Positions 21,101 to 28,808 of a DNA stretch of 51,157 nt are shown in pieces. Each line of letters begins with the position of its first letter. The stretch's first letter is position 1. Both the position numbers and the translations under genes were made by a program. The notes beneath the pieces are model-generated. The model had not been told where the DNA came from, ran no database searches, and saw only the letters and a list, made by a program, of their open reading frames with translations. Source of the stretch: a virus; IMG/VR virus record IMGVR_UViG_3300028920_000091, positions 1 to 51,157 of that record. The stretch is one strand, 5' to 3'.

Positions 21101-24100
21101 CTGCTCTGATACGGGTGCGTTGGGGTCTGGCCTGAAGGTCTTACCCAGGCTGGTATGCTCGGATGACTTCCATTGTAAAGGATACTTTCTCCTCAAAGAC
21201 AACGCCTGCCTGAATATGGAGGTGGCCGCCGGTGTCAGAGACTCCGTATCGGGGCGGGAGAGAGGCTCTACAAGGCGTTTCATTGTATGTAGCCCTTGGC
21301 TCAACCTCTCCATGGCCAACCCTAAGGTCTCCAGCTCGGATGTGTAGGTCTCCCACCTGCCCTGTAAGTCCCTGCTGGTTATGGTCTCATACTCAAACAT
21401 CTTGGTTTTCTTATCCCACTTGGGTATTATCCTTATACCACGGATGTCCTTGGCCTCCCTGACTATACCTACTTTATCCTCCCATATCCAGCCCTTGGCT
21501 CCCTTTGGACCCCGACCTTCAAAGCCTATGATTATGGGTGTAGCCCCCTTGATACCCTTAACCCTCTGCCCCCTGTTTATAATGTCATTGTATGTAAGGC
21601 TCTGTGTTTCCATCTGCTTCTTGAACCTTGCTACAGTTTCCCAATACTCAAGCTGCCCCTTCAGCGTCACACCCTCAGCAGGTCTCCCTTCCCGCATGTC
21701 CTTGACTATGCGGGCCATGTTGGTTTTATGTTTCTTGGCAAACTTAAAGATGTCCTTGCGTAAGGTCTCCGCCGCAGCCAACTGCTCCTTGCCACGCTCC
21801 GTTCCCGTAGCCCTGAGCTTCTCTTTTATCGTGGCGTTGAACACACGGTTTAATACATTGCCTATAGTGGCACCCTCTACAGTCACATAGGTCCCGTTAA
21901 TATCCTCATGGTTCTGTGCTATGTTGCCGGATATGACACGGGACTTATCCTTGCCCATGAAGCTGTCCTTAAGGGAAGGTTGTTTCGTGAAGGCAAGCTC
22001 TACCATCTCGTCAATAAAGGCATTGACACCGCCTTTACCAACAAAGACATCGGTGCCTTTCTCCATACCATCCAGCACATAGTCATAGATATACGATGTC
22101 CTCTCCGCAGTGGCATTAATGTCGTTGATTAACTTGGCCGCCTTATCCAAAGCGTCTTGGCTGGCACCTTGCCTGCCTATGTAATCTGTAATAGCATTAC
22201 GCAGTGTGCGGGCCTCCTTGGTGCCTCCGCCTATGGAGTCCAAGAGACCCTGATACTCGTTAAGCTCGGCGGGTAGCCCCCATTTCTCATACCACTTCAC
22301 TACCTCACGGGCCTGTTTGGCTGTAACGCCGGCCTTCTTAACCAACACCTCGGCCGGGTTCTCCAAGGTGTATATGGCTTCTCTTAAACCCTGTATGCCC
22401 TTGAAAGCCTTGAGCAGTTTCCTTTCTACATTGGGAGTAACGCCCCGTGCGTTGGCTACCTCTGTCCTCATATCACCAGCACGCACCCTGTTCACCGTAT
22501 ATTCAAATAGCTGGTCTTTAATGTCCAACATGGAGAAGTCTGTCCCGATAAGCTTCTCAATATCCTTGATGCTGTTGGCCGGGTTCTTAGCTTTGGTATT
22601 ACGCACAGCCTTCAGGAAGGCCGGGGCCTTTGACTTCTTGGCCAAGTTATCAATGGCTGACATTACTGCCGTCTCGGCACGCACGGCACTCATATCCGAA
22701 GACTGCCTGAATATGTCGGGAGTTATCTTAGTGTCGGGGGTAAGCTCAACATTGCTCTTAAAGTATTCCCCAAAATATTTCTGGAGAGTTCCAATGGTCT
22801 TGGACTGTTCCTCGTATGCCTTAGGGCCAGTGTATTTGTTAAGTAACTTCTGCTCCCTTTCGTTCCAGCCTGCCGGCTTTATCCTCCTGCCAGCTCCCTC
22901 GCCTGTCTCTATCTGTGGTATATCACCCTTGATAAAATGTTCCAGCAGAATATCACCCAAGCGGGCCGCTTTATCCCCCAGCTTGTAACCTTCTACAGCC
23001 TTATGGATACCCTGCATGACATTTTGAAGTCGGCTAAGAACATCACCTGTCTCCTCAAACTTGAAGGGAGACTTCCTGCCACCTACATACTGCCTTCTTG
23101 CAACATCCTGTGAGAGTGAAAGCAAGTCACTCTTGGAAGCAAGTTGCGTCTCCCTTACGCTATCCTTAAGGACTGACTCCGGAACGCACACCTCAATCAC
23201 AGGTATGCCTGCCTTCCTTGCGAAGGCCGCTTCACGGGGTGACTTACCCCTGCGATATACCAACAGTGATACATCCTCCCGGTATTTAAGAGCATCCTTT
23301 GGGTTAAGGAAATCCATAGTCATGCCCGTAACAGCATCCGCCTTCCAGTCAAACTGTTCGTGCATGGCTACACGGCGGTCACTGACCCACTTCCTAAGGT
23401 TGGCCTTGCTGACTACCCTCATCACACCGGTAGACTCGGGAGAATACAGGAACTGTAAAGCCTCGTCTATGCTTGAAAAGGTAAGCTGTTGGCCAAAGCG
23501 GTAGTCTATGCCCTGCCCAGTATGGCCCGTAACGAATACGGCCTTACCCTCAAGGCCACGGAAATCGTTAGCACTATCCGACTGGGGTATGTCGCCTATA
23601 GCCTTGCGGCGTGCCAACGCCTCCTGTGCCAACTTATGTGAAGCCATCTTACGCCCGAATACATTGGTTCTTATCAACGCTTCTCTCTGCTTAAGCATCT
23701 CAGGTGTTGGCTCTAATCCTTCAGACGGGTCTATTATGGCCTGCATGGTTTCCTTGTTGACACCCGTCTCCCTGCACAATACATCCATGGATATACCATC
23801 AGCAGCAAGCTGGCTTAAAGCGGCCGCTTCACGGGCCAGTAGCTTATTAGCCATCCTGCTGAAATCCTCGGCCAGAGGAGCAAGAGCCTCATGCTCGGCA
23901 AGCTTCATGGATTCCATGGCAAGCTTCTTGGCTAATTGTATATTTCTATCAGCAAGCAGGAACTCTATACGCTTGGCAGGTTTGTCTAACCGTTCAGGTG
24001 CCTTCTCGCCTATGGTCTGCCTGACCTTATTCAGTATACTTTGGAACTCATCCTGCTCAGTGGGTGTGCGTTTTGCTTTTCTGTTCAGTGCCTGTAGCCG

Positions 24101-25912
24101 GTTGGCCAGTTGGTGCAACGCCTTCTTGTTGGGAGAGTCCTTCACTACCTTCTTGAAATCACCCAACAATGTGTTAAGGTCAAGGAGAGGTTGCTCCTTC
24201 TGCTCCCGTGCCAACGCCTCCAGCTTCTTAACATCCTTGTTTTTGACGGCATCCTGCACCGCCTCAAGGTTGGATGTATCAACATAGAAGCCCTTGGCCT
24301 TTTCGCCCAGCATATTGTGTGCCTCTACCTGTGCGTTAAAGGCACTGCTGGCCATGACAAAGTTATAAAAACCGCCCTTGCCGGTATCCATCTGCCTTAT
24401 AATATCAGCTACAAGGGCCGGGTTTATCTTCCATCCATCCTTGTAGTCTTTACCCCACAATGTCTTGGCTGATTCTACGGCCGTTGGGTATGTATTAAGC
24501 AGGGCGTTCCACTTCATGCGGAGAGGATTGGCATTGTCTACCTTCTCCTGTTGGATTTCAACCTGCTTCTGGCGGGAGATGATAACTTCTTCTTTGCCCT
24601 TAGCCTGCTGGGTCTTTTCTTCTTCAAGCGGGACCTCTGTAGGTTTCTCCTCAAGCGGCTTCTCTATGCCGGTAGCTGCTTTCTCGGCCTTCTCCTGTGC
24701 TTCAGCTACCTGCTTAAGAAATTTCCTACGCTCTACAAAATCGTTCTTGACCTTGAGCATGGCCTCTTGGTAATTCCTGTATTGGCCCGGGTCCCTCTTT
24801 TTGAGGTCTTCCAGATACCGGTTATACGCCATGCCCGTAGCGTCGGTGTTCTCTATGAGGTTACCGTGCTTATCCTGTGTGTATACCCGTGAGATTTCCC
24901 CCCTCTTGAACTGCTCTTGAAGCTTGAGGTCTGTAAAGGACTGGTTCCTTTCAGTCTGAAGGACATCCTCTACCATGACACCGGGATACTTGCCGGCTGT
25001 GACACCCTGTTCTTCCGTCAGCACTCTCTCAACGGTGAACTTCTTGCCCTTCTCTGAAGACTTGATAAGGTCGGATAGGGTCATAGGCTCCGTGCGATAC
25101 TTGGGGCCGAACATCTCAGCCCAGTGCTGGGCCTTCCTTACATCCTTCGGGAGCTTCCATCCCTGCTTCGTCTTGCTCGGGATACCCTCACCCACAAGAC
25201 CGCCCAATGTAAAGCCGAGACCACCTACGGCCATGTTCCTGAGCCGTTCATCCAAAGACTCAGCCGGGTCCATAGCCCCGAAACCTGAACCTATGACCAT
25301 GTTGGATATGGCGTGAGCCAACACTCCCCTGACATTGGGGTCCATTATCTTGCTGCCGGTAATAGCATCAAAAGCCTTCATGGTCTTGGGTGTTACGGCC
25401 TTACCAAGCCCCCCGAAGATGGCAAACCACATGGCCGTGTCAGCACCTTGGCCTATGCGTGTGGCTATATCTTCAGCAGAACCGGCATCATACCCAGTTT
25501 CTCCCATGGCACCATAAAGAAACCCGGCAACGGTAGGATTACGCACAGCGGCAGTAACGGCAGCGATGTTGGTTCCAAGACCAGCAAGCTTGAAACCCTC
25601 ATGGATTACTTTCTCTGCTGTTTGGTCAGGCTGTTCTACCCACGGCTTGATATTGCCAGCCGTAAGGCCCTCTACATAGCCCCTGTAAGCCTGTGCGGGC
25701 ATACTCGCAGGGTCCATACCAAAGGGTAAAGTCTCAAGGATGGGCCTTATCTGAGTTCGCCATGCGTGGCGGACAGGGAAAGCCTGCTTGAACTCAGCAT
25801 CCTGCCGCTGGACAGCATCAAGGAGGCTATCTGTCTGTTGGAGACCAGCTACCTGAGATATATCCTGCGTGGTCTGCTGTTCCTGTAGAACTTCCAGTAA
25901 ATCTCTGCCCAT
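18173..25912 (-). CDS. Giant virion/ejection-type protein, 2579 aa
   Basis: A single 2579-codon frame. Residues about 110-240 hold several Ala/Gly-rich hydrophobic stretches (AGFLYGAMGETGY, MWFAIFGGLGKAV) that could contact membranes. About 395-460 is a Lys/Glu-rich linker. About 790-900 includes VFVTGHTGQG and LLVYRRGKSPREAAFARK. The C-terminal 500 residues carry PTYQAWQVYN and a hydrophobic LGFATMAGIYSYLVGG. Size and position after two smaller ejection-type genes suit an internal virion protein injected with the DNA. I see no RNA polymerase motifs or lysozyme motif. Domain functions are unknown. Confidence 0.75.
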   Translation of the reverse strand: MGRDLLEVLQEQQTTQDISQVAGLQQTDSLLDAVQRQDAEFKQAFPVRHAWRTQIRPILETLPFGMDPASMPAQAYRGYVEGLTAGNIKPWVEQPDQTAEKVIHEGFKLAGLGTNIAAVTAAVRNPTVAGFLYGAMGETGYDAGSAEDIATRIGQGADTAMWFAIFGGLGKAVTPKTMKAFDAITGSKIMDPNVRGVLAHAISNMVIGSGFGAMDPAESLDERLRNMAVGGLGFTLGGLVGEGIPSKTKQGWKLPKDVRKAQHWAEMFGPKYRTEPMTLSDLIKSSEKGKKFTVERVLTEEQGVTAGKYPGVMVEDVLQTERNQSFTDLKLQEQFKRGEISRVYTQDKHGNLIENTDATGMAYNRYLEDLKKRDPGQYRNYQEAMLKVKNDFVERRKFLKQVAEAQEKAEKAATGIEKPLEEKPTEVPLEEEKTQQAKGKEEVIISRQKQVEIQQEKVDNANPLRMKWNALLNTYPTAVESAKTLWGKDYKDGWKINPALVADIIRQMDTGKGGFYNFVMASSAFNAQVEAHNMLGEKAKGFYVDTSNLEAVQDAVKNKDVKKLEALAREQKEQPLLDLNTLLGDFKKVVKDSPNKKALHQLANRLQALNRKAKRTPTEQDEFQSILNKVRQTIGEKAPERLDKPAKRIEFLLADRNIQLAKKLAMESMKLAEHEALAPLAEDFSRMANKLLAREAAALSQLAADGISMDVLCRETGVNKETMQAIIDPSEGLEPTPEMLKQREALIRTNVFGRKMASHKLAQEALARRKAIGDIPQSDSANDFRGLEGKAVFVTGHTGQGIDYRFGQQLTFSSIDEALQFLYSPESTGVMRVVSKANLRKWVSDRRVAMHEQFDWKADAVTGMTMDFLNPKDALKYREDVSLLVYRRGKSPREAAFARKAGIPVIEVCVPESVLKDSVRETQLASKSDLLSLSQDVARRQYVGGRKSPFKFEETGDVLSRLQNVMQGIHKAVEGYKLGDKAARLGDILLEHFIKGDIPQIETGEGAGRRIKPAGWNEREQKLLNKYTGPKAYEEQSKTIGTLQKYFGEYFKSNVELTPDTKITPDIFRQSSDMSAVRAETAVMSAIDNLAKKSKAPAFLKAVRNTKAKNPANSIKDIEKLIGTDFSMLDIKDQLFEYTVNRVRAGDMRTEVANARGVTPNVERKLLKAFKGIQGLREAIYTLENPAEVLVKKAGVTAKQAREVVKWYEKWGLPAELNEYQGLLDSIGGGTKEARTLRNAITDYIGRQGASQDALDKAAKLINDINATAERTSYIYDYVLDGMEKGTDVFVGKGGVNAFIDEMVELAFTKQPSLKDSFMGKDKSRVISGNIAQNHEDINGTYVTVEGATIGNVLNRVFNATIKEKLRATGTERGKEQLAAAETLRKDIFKFAKKHKTNMARIVKDMREGRPAEGVTLKGQLEYWETVARFKKQMETQSLTYNDIINRGQRVKGIKGATPIIIGFEGRGPKGAKGWIWEDKVGIVREAKDIRGIRIIPKWDKKTKMFEYETITSRDLQGRWETYTSELETLGLAMERLSQGLHTMKRLVEPLSRPDTESLTPAATSIFRQALSLRRKYPLQWKSSEHTSLGKTFRPDPNAPVSEQRVQREKYMEDMQGFWQNWFKQQGLDVDMRIITPEKKAEMESVLAERLKKGRMAPIYLTGLRDVIEANTMQEEMGVGEVGEGLGHFGPMTTRSDKGGGMFYVDFFGMGSLFNFFANRSWTRFTNPAADTPGGRIGLSQEQLKEQRKYFDDILKTSGHMNFSAFHEKDAVYRAMRFSGVPAGRELMLRAAEVNKRIGDAMTEAYKLTGVDTKNKQQLKMIWRQMYLAGEDIMIPDPARPWMYSKTKLGQTRHYWDNLRPEYREILLKLKAEYKQMLKDGVDKGFFSPKAAEAEAEVGYMPRIALNEKGELLSRGVLADKAYTSSQRKRSKGEGDARKGIEEVERDIRAAGHEMEDYFVMDPQKMILHQILEQSKSVDLFGVINDLMHTNTATTGEPMVMYKASAPEGLNWNNYRAMDGDYQRRKFGSYAGGDFKPLWVHKDAMESYKLLEEFYGGKAPKIGAGQGNKFGRAYNKVRGLHKLAVLMNPTYQAWQVYNSLIPTCMNGAAWYNVPRWSLAALQAGGSMLKHAMAGLPEVSLLGINKIPGIQSLRKWQSPKELLDAATRHGLNTTTHRNALSAFTDDFLGMVEFGPGKSKQRMLEDMVYDKAGLTRWLWKAAEGASVQAWDMRRRQLMKEGFAERQAGIMAADNINTAFGFPSNYAFSRSSANFWRYVLLARNAQLSLWKQASGMFGRGPVLGPLDTRQTLTLGHHGWTEKELKANAQFFRRQIMSQVLGFATMAGIYSYLVGGVFPWEKPRDEWFEVDTGMVDEMGNGITWTPPLFKDVRDLAMLLGTPWDVSQGKAMRYFGNKKDPTLGLIVNTALGEEWWGDNTIDYDEGAPPQERLKHGIMRFINSFDPGFVKLTDYEKMRSSKEDMLGFVGVRTGRSTGGVGQDYLDYQDLMRLRATEKYEKGRIDQKMKQAWMAGDYEELMMLAMDKGEDINTILENFMLRMTNPYAYKFQTSTKRVRRQHLGVI

Positions 25913-26602
25913 TTAAGCTCCCGGTTTTACTTGGTTAAGGGCGGCTATGGCGGCAGCCCTTTGCTCATCCGTTGTAGGTGTCTGGCCCGTAGCCGGCGTG
26001 ACATAGTTGGTGCGTTGCACGCCAAGCCTGTTAAGTGCGGCATCAACAGCACGCTTTGCCGCCGGGTCCAAGATAGCCCCGGTCGCAGGGTTTACCCCCG
26101 TCCTTTGCATGGTAACAAGCTTCTCGTATACGGCGTTAGCATCCTCGCCTGTCATCTGTGCCAACTGGTCAAGGTATTGCTGGGGCGGAGCAGGTTGTAT
26201 ACCTGCCATCTGACCCGGAGTAGTAGCGGCCACAGCATTACGGACAAACCCACTGAACCCACCGCCACGCTGGCCGGCACCCCTCTGCCGCATCATCAGG
26301 TCTTGCAGGTTCATGTTCTGTGCCTGTGTGTTGTAGTAGTTGGCTTGGGCCTGATACAATGGCCTGATAGCCTCAAGCCTGCCTTCATCGGCAGCTACAG
26401 CCCTCTCCTCATACCCTGACTTTGCCTGCTCCAGACCAAGCTTCTCCTCATACCTCTGCCTTTCCTCCCGGCCCCGCATGTATTGCGTCATAGGGACAGC
26501 AAAGTTACGGAACATGGAAGCCATGGGGTTGGACTGGACACTCGGATATTCATAAAACCGGCTTGCCTGTTCTACTGGTTGATATTGTGCTGGTAATGCC
26601 AT
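25913..26602 (-). CDS. Putative internal virion protein, 229 aa
   Basis: ATG 26602 behind AAGGAGGAGAA. The protein is rich in Ala, Gln, Arg and Gly. It has a long helical middle (REERQRYEEKLGLEQAKSGY) and a flexible C-terminus (TPATGQTPTTDEQ). Its position, directly before the giant gene and after a glycine-zipper protein, matches ejection-protein clusters in podoviruses. No enzymatic motif. Confidence 0.6.
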   Translation of the reverse strand: MALPAQYQPVEQASRFYEYPSVQSNPMASMFRNFAVPMTQYMRGREERQRYEEKLGLEQAKSGYEERAVAADEGRLEAIRPLYQAQANYYNTQAQNMNLQDLMMRQRGAGQRGGGFSGFVRNAVAATTPGQMAGIQPAPPQQYLDQLAQMTGEDANAVYEKLVTMQRTGVNPATGAILDPAAKRAVDAALNRLGVQRTNYVTPATGQTPTTDEQRAAAIAALNQVKPGA

Positions 26603-26611
26603 TTCTCCTCC

Positions 26612-27670
26612 TTATCCGTATGGTCCTGATACACCATAGTTTACTGGAACCCCCATCAGTTGTGGTGCTGTCTGTGTCTGGGGCTGTTGTGTTGTAGATG
26701 TCCACCAATCCAAAGCAGGCTGTGCAGCTTGACCTGCCCACCCAGCCACTGTGCGTGGAAGCCATGTCAAGGTATTGCCAACACCTTGCGGGACCCATGC
26801 AGATGCCGGTATCCTGCTGTTGGGACCATATGCCGGTTCTACGGCCTGAAACCCTGAACTCGTAGGCGTAGTCACCTGACCGCTACCCAAGCTATCTATG
26901 TATCCCGGGGGAAGCGTAGTATATTGCCCGGTCATCGGGTCAACCTGTTGCTGTTGCTGTTGCTGTGGCATCCTGAAGTTGCCCAACGCCCCCATAAGGT
27001 CAGCAAATGGAGAGCCACCACCGCCAGCTCCCGGTATCTGTATACCAAAAGGACTGGATATAGCAACATCCGGACCCTTAGGCATCTGGCTTGAAATCAT
27101 CGGGAACCTGTATGCGTCCTCCTGCATGATGTCAACACCCATCTTGGTTATAAACTCGTCTATGGAACGCATCTTGTCTTCATAGCGTGAAAGAGCCTTG
27201 TTGGTATAAGCCATGGTAGGCTTAGGTCCTATCCCTGTTGCTGCCCCCGCTTCCCTGACAGCATCCATAACGCTCGGACCATAAGGTCTCGCTGCCCCGC
27301 CCCCAAAGTAAGCCTGCTGGAGCGGCCTCTGCTGCATCTCCCGGAGCTGTGGGATAGCCTCCTCGTAGTAGGCAGGGAACTTGCCCTGCATCATACGCTC
27401 TATGTTCTGTGAGATAAAGTCCGATGTAAGGCCAAGCCTCGGCTCGGTGAAGGAATACTGTGGCAATGTGATAACCTCAGGGGGCATGTATTCATATCCG
27501 CCCGGATACCCTTCTTCCCCAAATCCAGATAAGCCGCCGGCTATGGCACCTAAAAGACCACCTGCTGCGGCACCCCACGGGCCTCCTATTTGAAAGCCGG
27601 TTCCGGCCCCACCGACAGCACCAGAGGCAGCTCCGCCTATTCCAGCACCCCAGTCGTATCCGTAAGCCAT
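26612..27670 (-). CDS. Glycine-zipper ejection-type protein, 352 aa
   Basis: Residues about 8-50 are Gly/Ala-rich with GxxxG repeats (GAGIGGAASGAVGGAG, AAAGGLLGAIAGGLSG), a glycine-zipper pattern able to pack in membranes. A helical middle follows (LREMQQRPLQQAYFGG), then a poly-Gln run near residue 240 and a Pro/Thr/Gln-rich end. Glycine-zipper proteins of this layout are common among podovirus DNA-ejection proteins. The SD for ATG 27670 is AGGAGG. Confidence 0.6.
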   Translation of the reverse strand: MAYGYDWGAGIGGAASGAVGGAGTGFQIGGPWGAAAGGLLGAIAGGLSGFGEEGYPGGYEYMPPEVITLPQYSFTEPRLGLTSDFISQNIERMMQGKFPAYYEEAIPQLREMQQRPLQQAYFGGGAARPYGPSVMDAVREAGAATGIGPKPTMAYTNKALSRYEDKMRSIDEFITKMGVDIMQEDAYRFPMISSQMPKGPDVAISSPFGIQIPGAGGGGSPFADLMGALGNFRMPQQQQQQQVDPMTGQYTTLPPGYIDSLGSGQVTTPTSSGFQAVEPAYGPNSRIPASAWVPQGVGNTLTWLPRTVAGWAGQAAQPALDWWTSTTQQPQTQTAPQLMGVPVNYGVSGPYG

Positions 27671-27678
27671 GATTCCTC

Positions 27679-27915
27679 CTAACTTAATTCTATATAGCCG
27701 AGGTTACCCTTGGCTGTTTTCCAGTATATTCTCTTTGTCCCAGCCCCATCATCATATATGACCTTCTTGCCAAGCGGCACCGTGTTGGCTGTGGGTAGCG
27801 TCTCGGTGTAGATAGTGCCTTCCGTTTTCTGGGCATTGTCATCCAGTATCTTCTGGAGTATCGGAAGATGCTCGTCCTTCATGCCCGGTAATTTATCTAC
27901 TTGTTCTATACCCAT
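27679..27915 (-). CDS. Small structural-like protein, 78 aa
   Basis: Starts at ATG 27915 (or ATG 27918) after GGAGGA, overlapping the previous stop. N-terminal helix (KDEHLPILQKILDDNAQ), then a strand-rich end (GKKVIYDDGAGTKRIYWKT). This resembles the short conserved proteins seen between tail genes in metagenomic podoviruses. Exact role unknown. Confidence 0.55.
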   Translation of the reverse strand: MGIEQVDKLPGMKDEHLPILQKILDDNAQKTEGTIYTETLPTANTVPLGKKVIYDDGAGTKRIYWKTAKGNLGYIELS

Positions 27916-28799
27916 CATTCCTCCACTACCAGTATCCTCTTGTATGTGCTACCGTTCTGTTCTATCTGGTTGGCATACACACACTTCCATTGGACAGTTA
28001 TAACACGGGACCCAGCGGGTAATACTTCTACCCACTCCAAAGACATAGGCCACGCTCCGGCATCGTTTGTCCCGGAAGCATTGTTGTAGCCATAAGTTGC
28101 TATCTTCTGGACACTATCCACGCAGATATTAACAGCAGGATAAGGGTCAGTGCCACCTTCTATGCACGCATGGAACCGTATGCTTACGGGCTTTATTCCG
28201 GATGCCACAAAGTATATACTCATATCGTCCATGTCAGCATAAGCAGTAGAGTTCCTCGTTATATCGGTTATGCCTATAGCACTTACCCTATTCTTAACAT
28301 TATTTACACCCGTATTACCAACAGCCGTGACGGCCCCCGTGCCATCACCGGCAGAGTAATAGAAAAAGCCTATCAGCTTTGCATATGTCACACCCGTAGG
28401 GTAGGTGCTGTTGCTTAAGGACAGAATACCCGTAAAGTTAGTATCATCCGCATCCGCTACGGCCCACACATAATACTGGGCGACTGCCGCATTACCCGTA
28501 TCAAGGTCATCTCCCGATGCGGCTATGTCAGGCATGGTAAGTGTAATCTCAGCCGTATTGGCACGCATCCTGTGCTGGTCCTCCGAAAAGTTTTCCAACA
28601 TAAGTTCACCTATGCCTACAATAACAGTTTTAGCAGAACCATAACGCACATAGCAACCGTTCCTGTAGTTATCCAAAAGCCTGTCCAGCGGGTTCTGTAG
28701 ATAGTTCGTGGTATTGTCATCTATAAGCGATGCGTTTGTGTCACCTTCTAAAGCAGCAGTCCCATTACCTCGCATCCAGTCATTAATGTCTCCAGCCAT
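27915..28799 (-). CDS. Tail/fibre-associated structural protein, 294 aa
   Basis: ATG 28799 behind AAGGAGGAGAG. Beta-rich with many Thr, Asn, Gly and Ala. An N-terminal helical section (YLQNPLDRLLDNYRNG) precedes strand-like parts, and the end resembles conserved phage tail C-termini (GSRVITVQWKCVY...YKRILVVEE). Probably part of the tail tip or fibre base. No enzymatic motif recognised. Confidence 0.55.
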   Translation of the reverse strand: MAGDINDWMRGNGTAALEGDTNASLIDDNTTNYLQNPLDRLLDNYRNGCYVRYGSAKTVIVGIGELMLENFSEDQHRMRANTAEITLTMPDIAASGDDLDTGNAAVAQYYVWAVADADDTNFTGILSLSNSTYPTGVTYAKLIGFFYYSAGDGTGAVTAVGNTGVNNVKNRVSAIGITDITRNSTAYADMDDMSIYFVASGIKPVSIRFHACIEGGTDPYPAVNICVDSVQKIATYGYNNASGTNDAGAWPMSLEWVEVLPAGSRVITVQWKCVYANQIEQNGSTYKRILVVEE

Positions 28800-28808
28800 C
28801 TCTCCTCC

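Noticed and set aside
24975-25729. Long plus-strand frames opposite the giant gene
   Set aside because: They have no SDs or recognisable domains, and the minus-strand frame is open for 7.7 kb, so they are shadows.
18173-25912. N4-type virion RNA polymerase in the giant protein
   Set aside because: I could not find the single-subunit RNA polymerase motifs (such as R-x3-K-x6-7-YG) in the 2579 residues.
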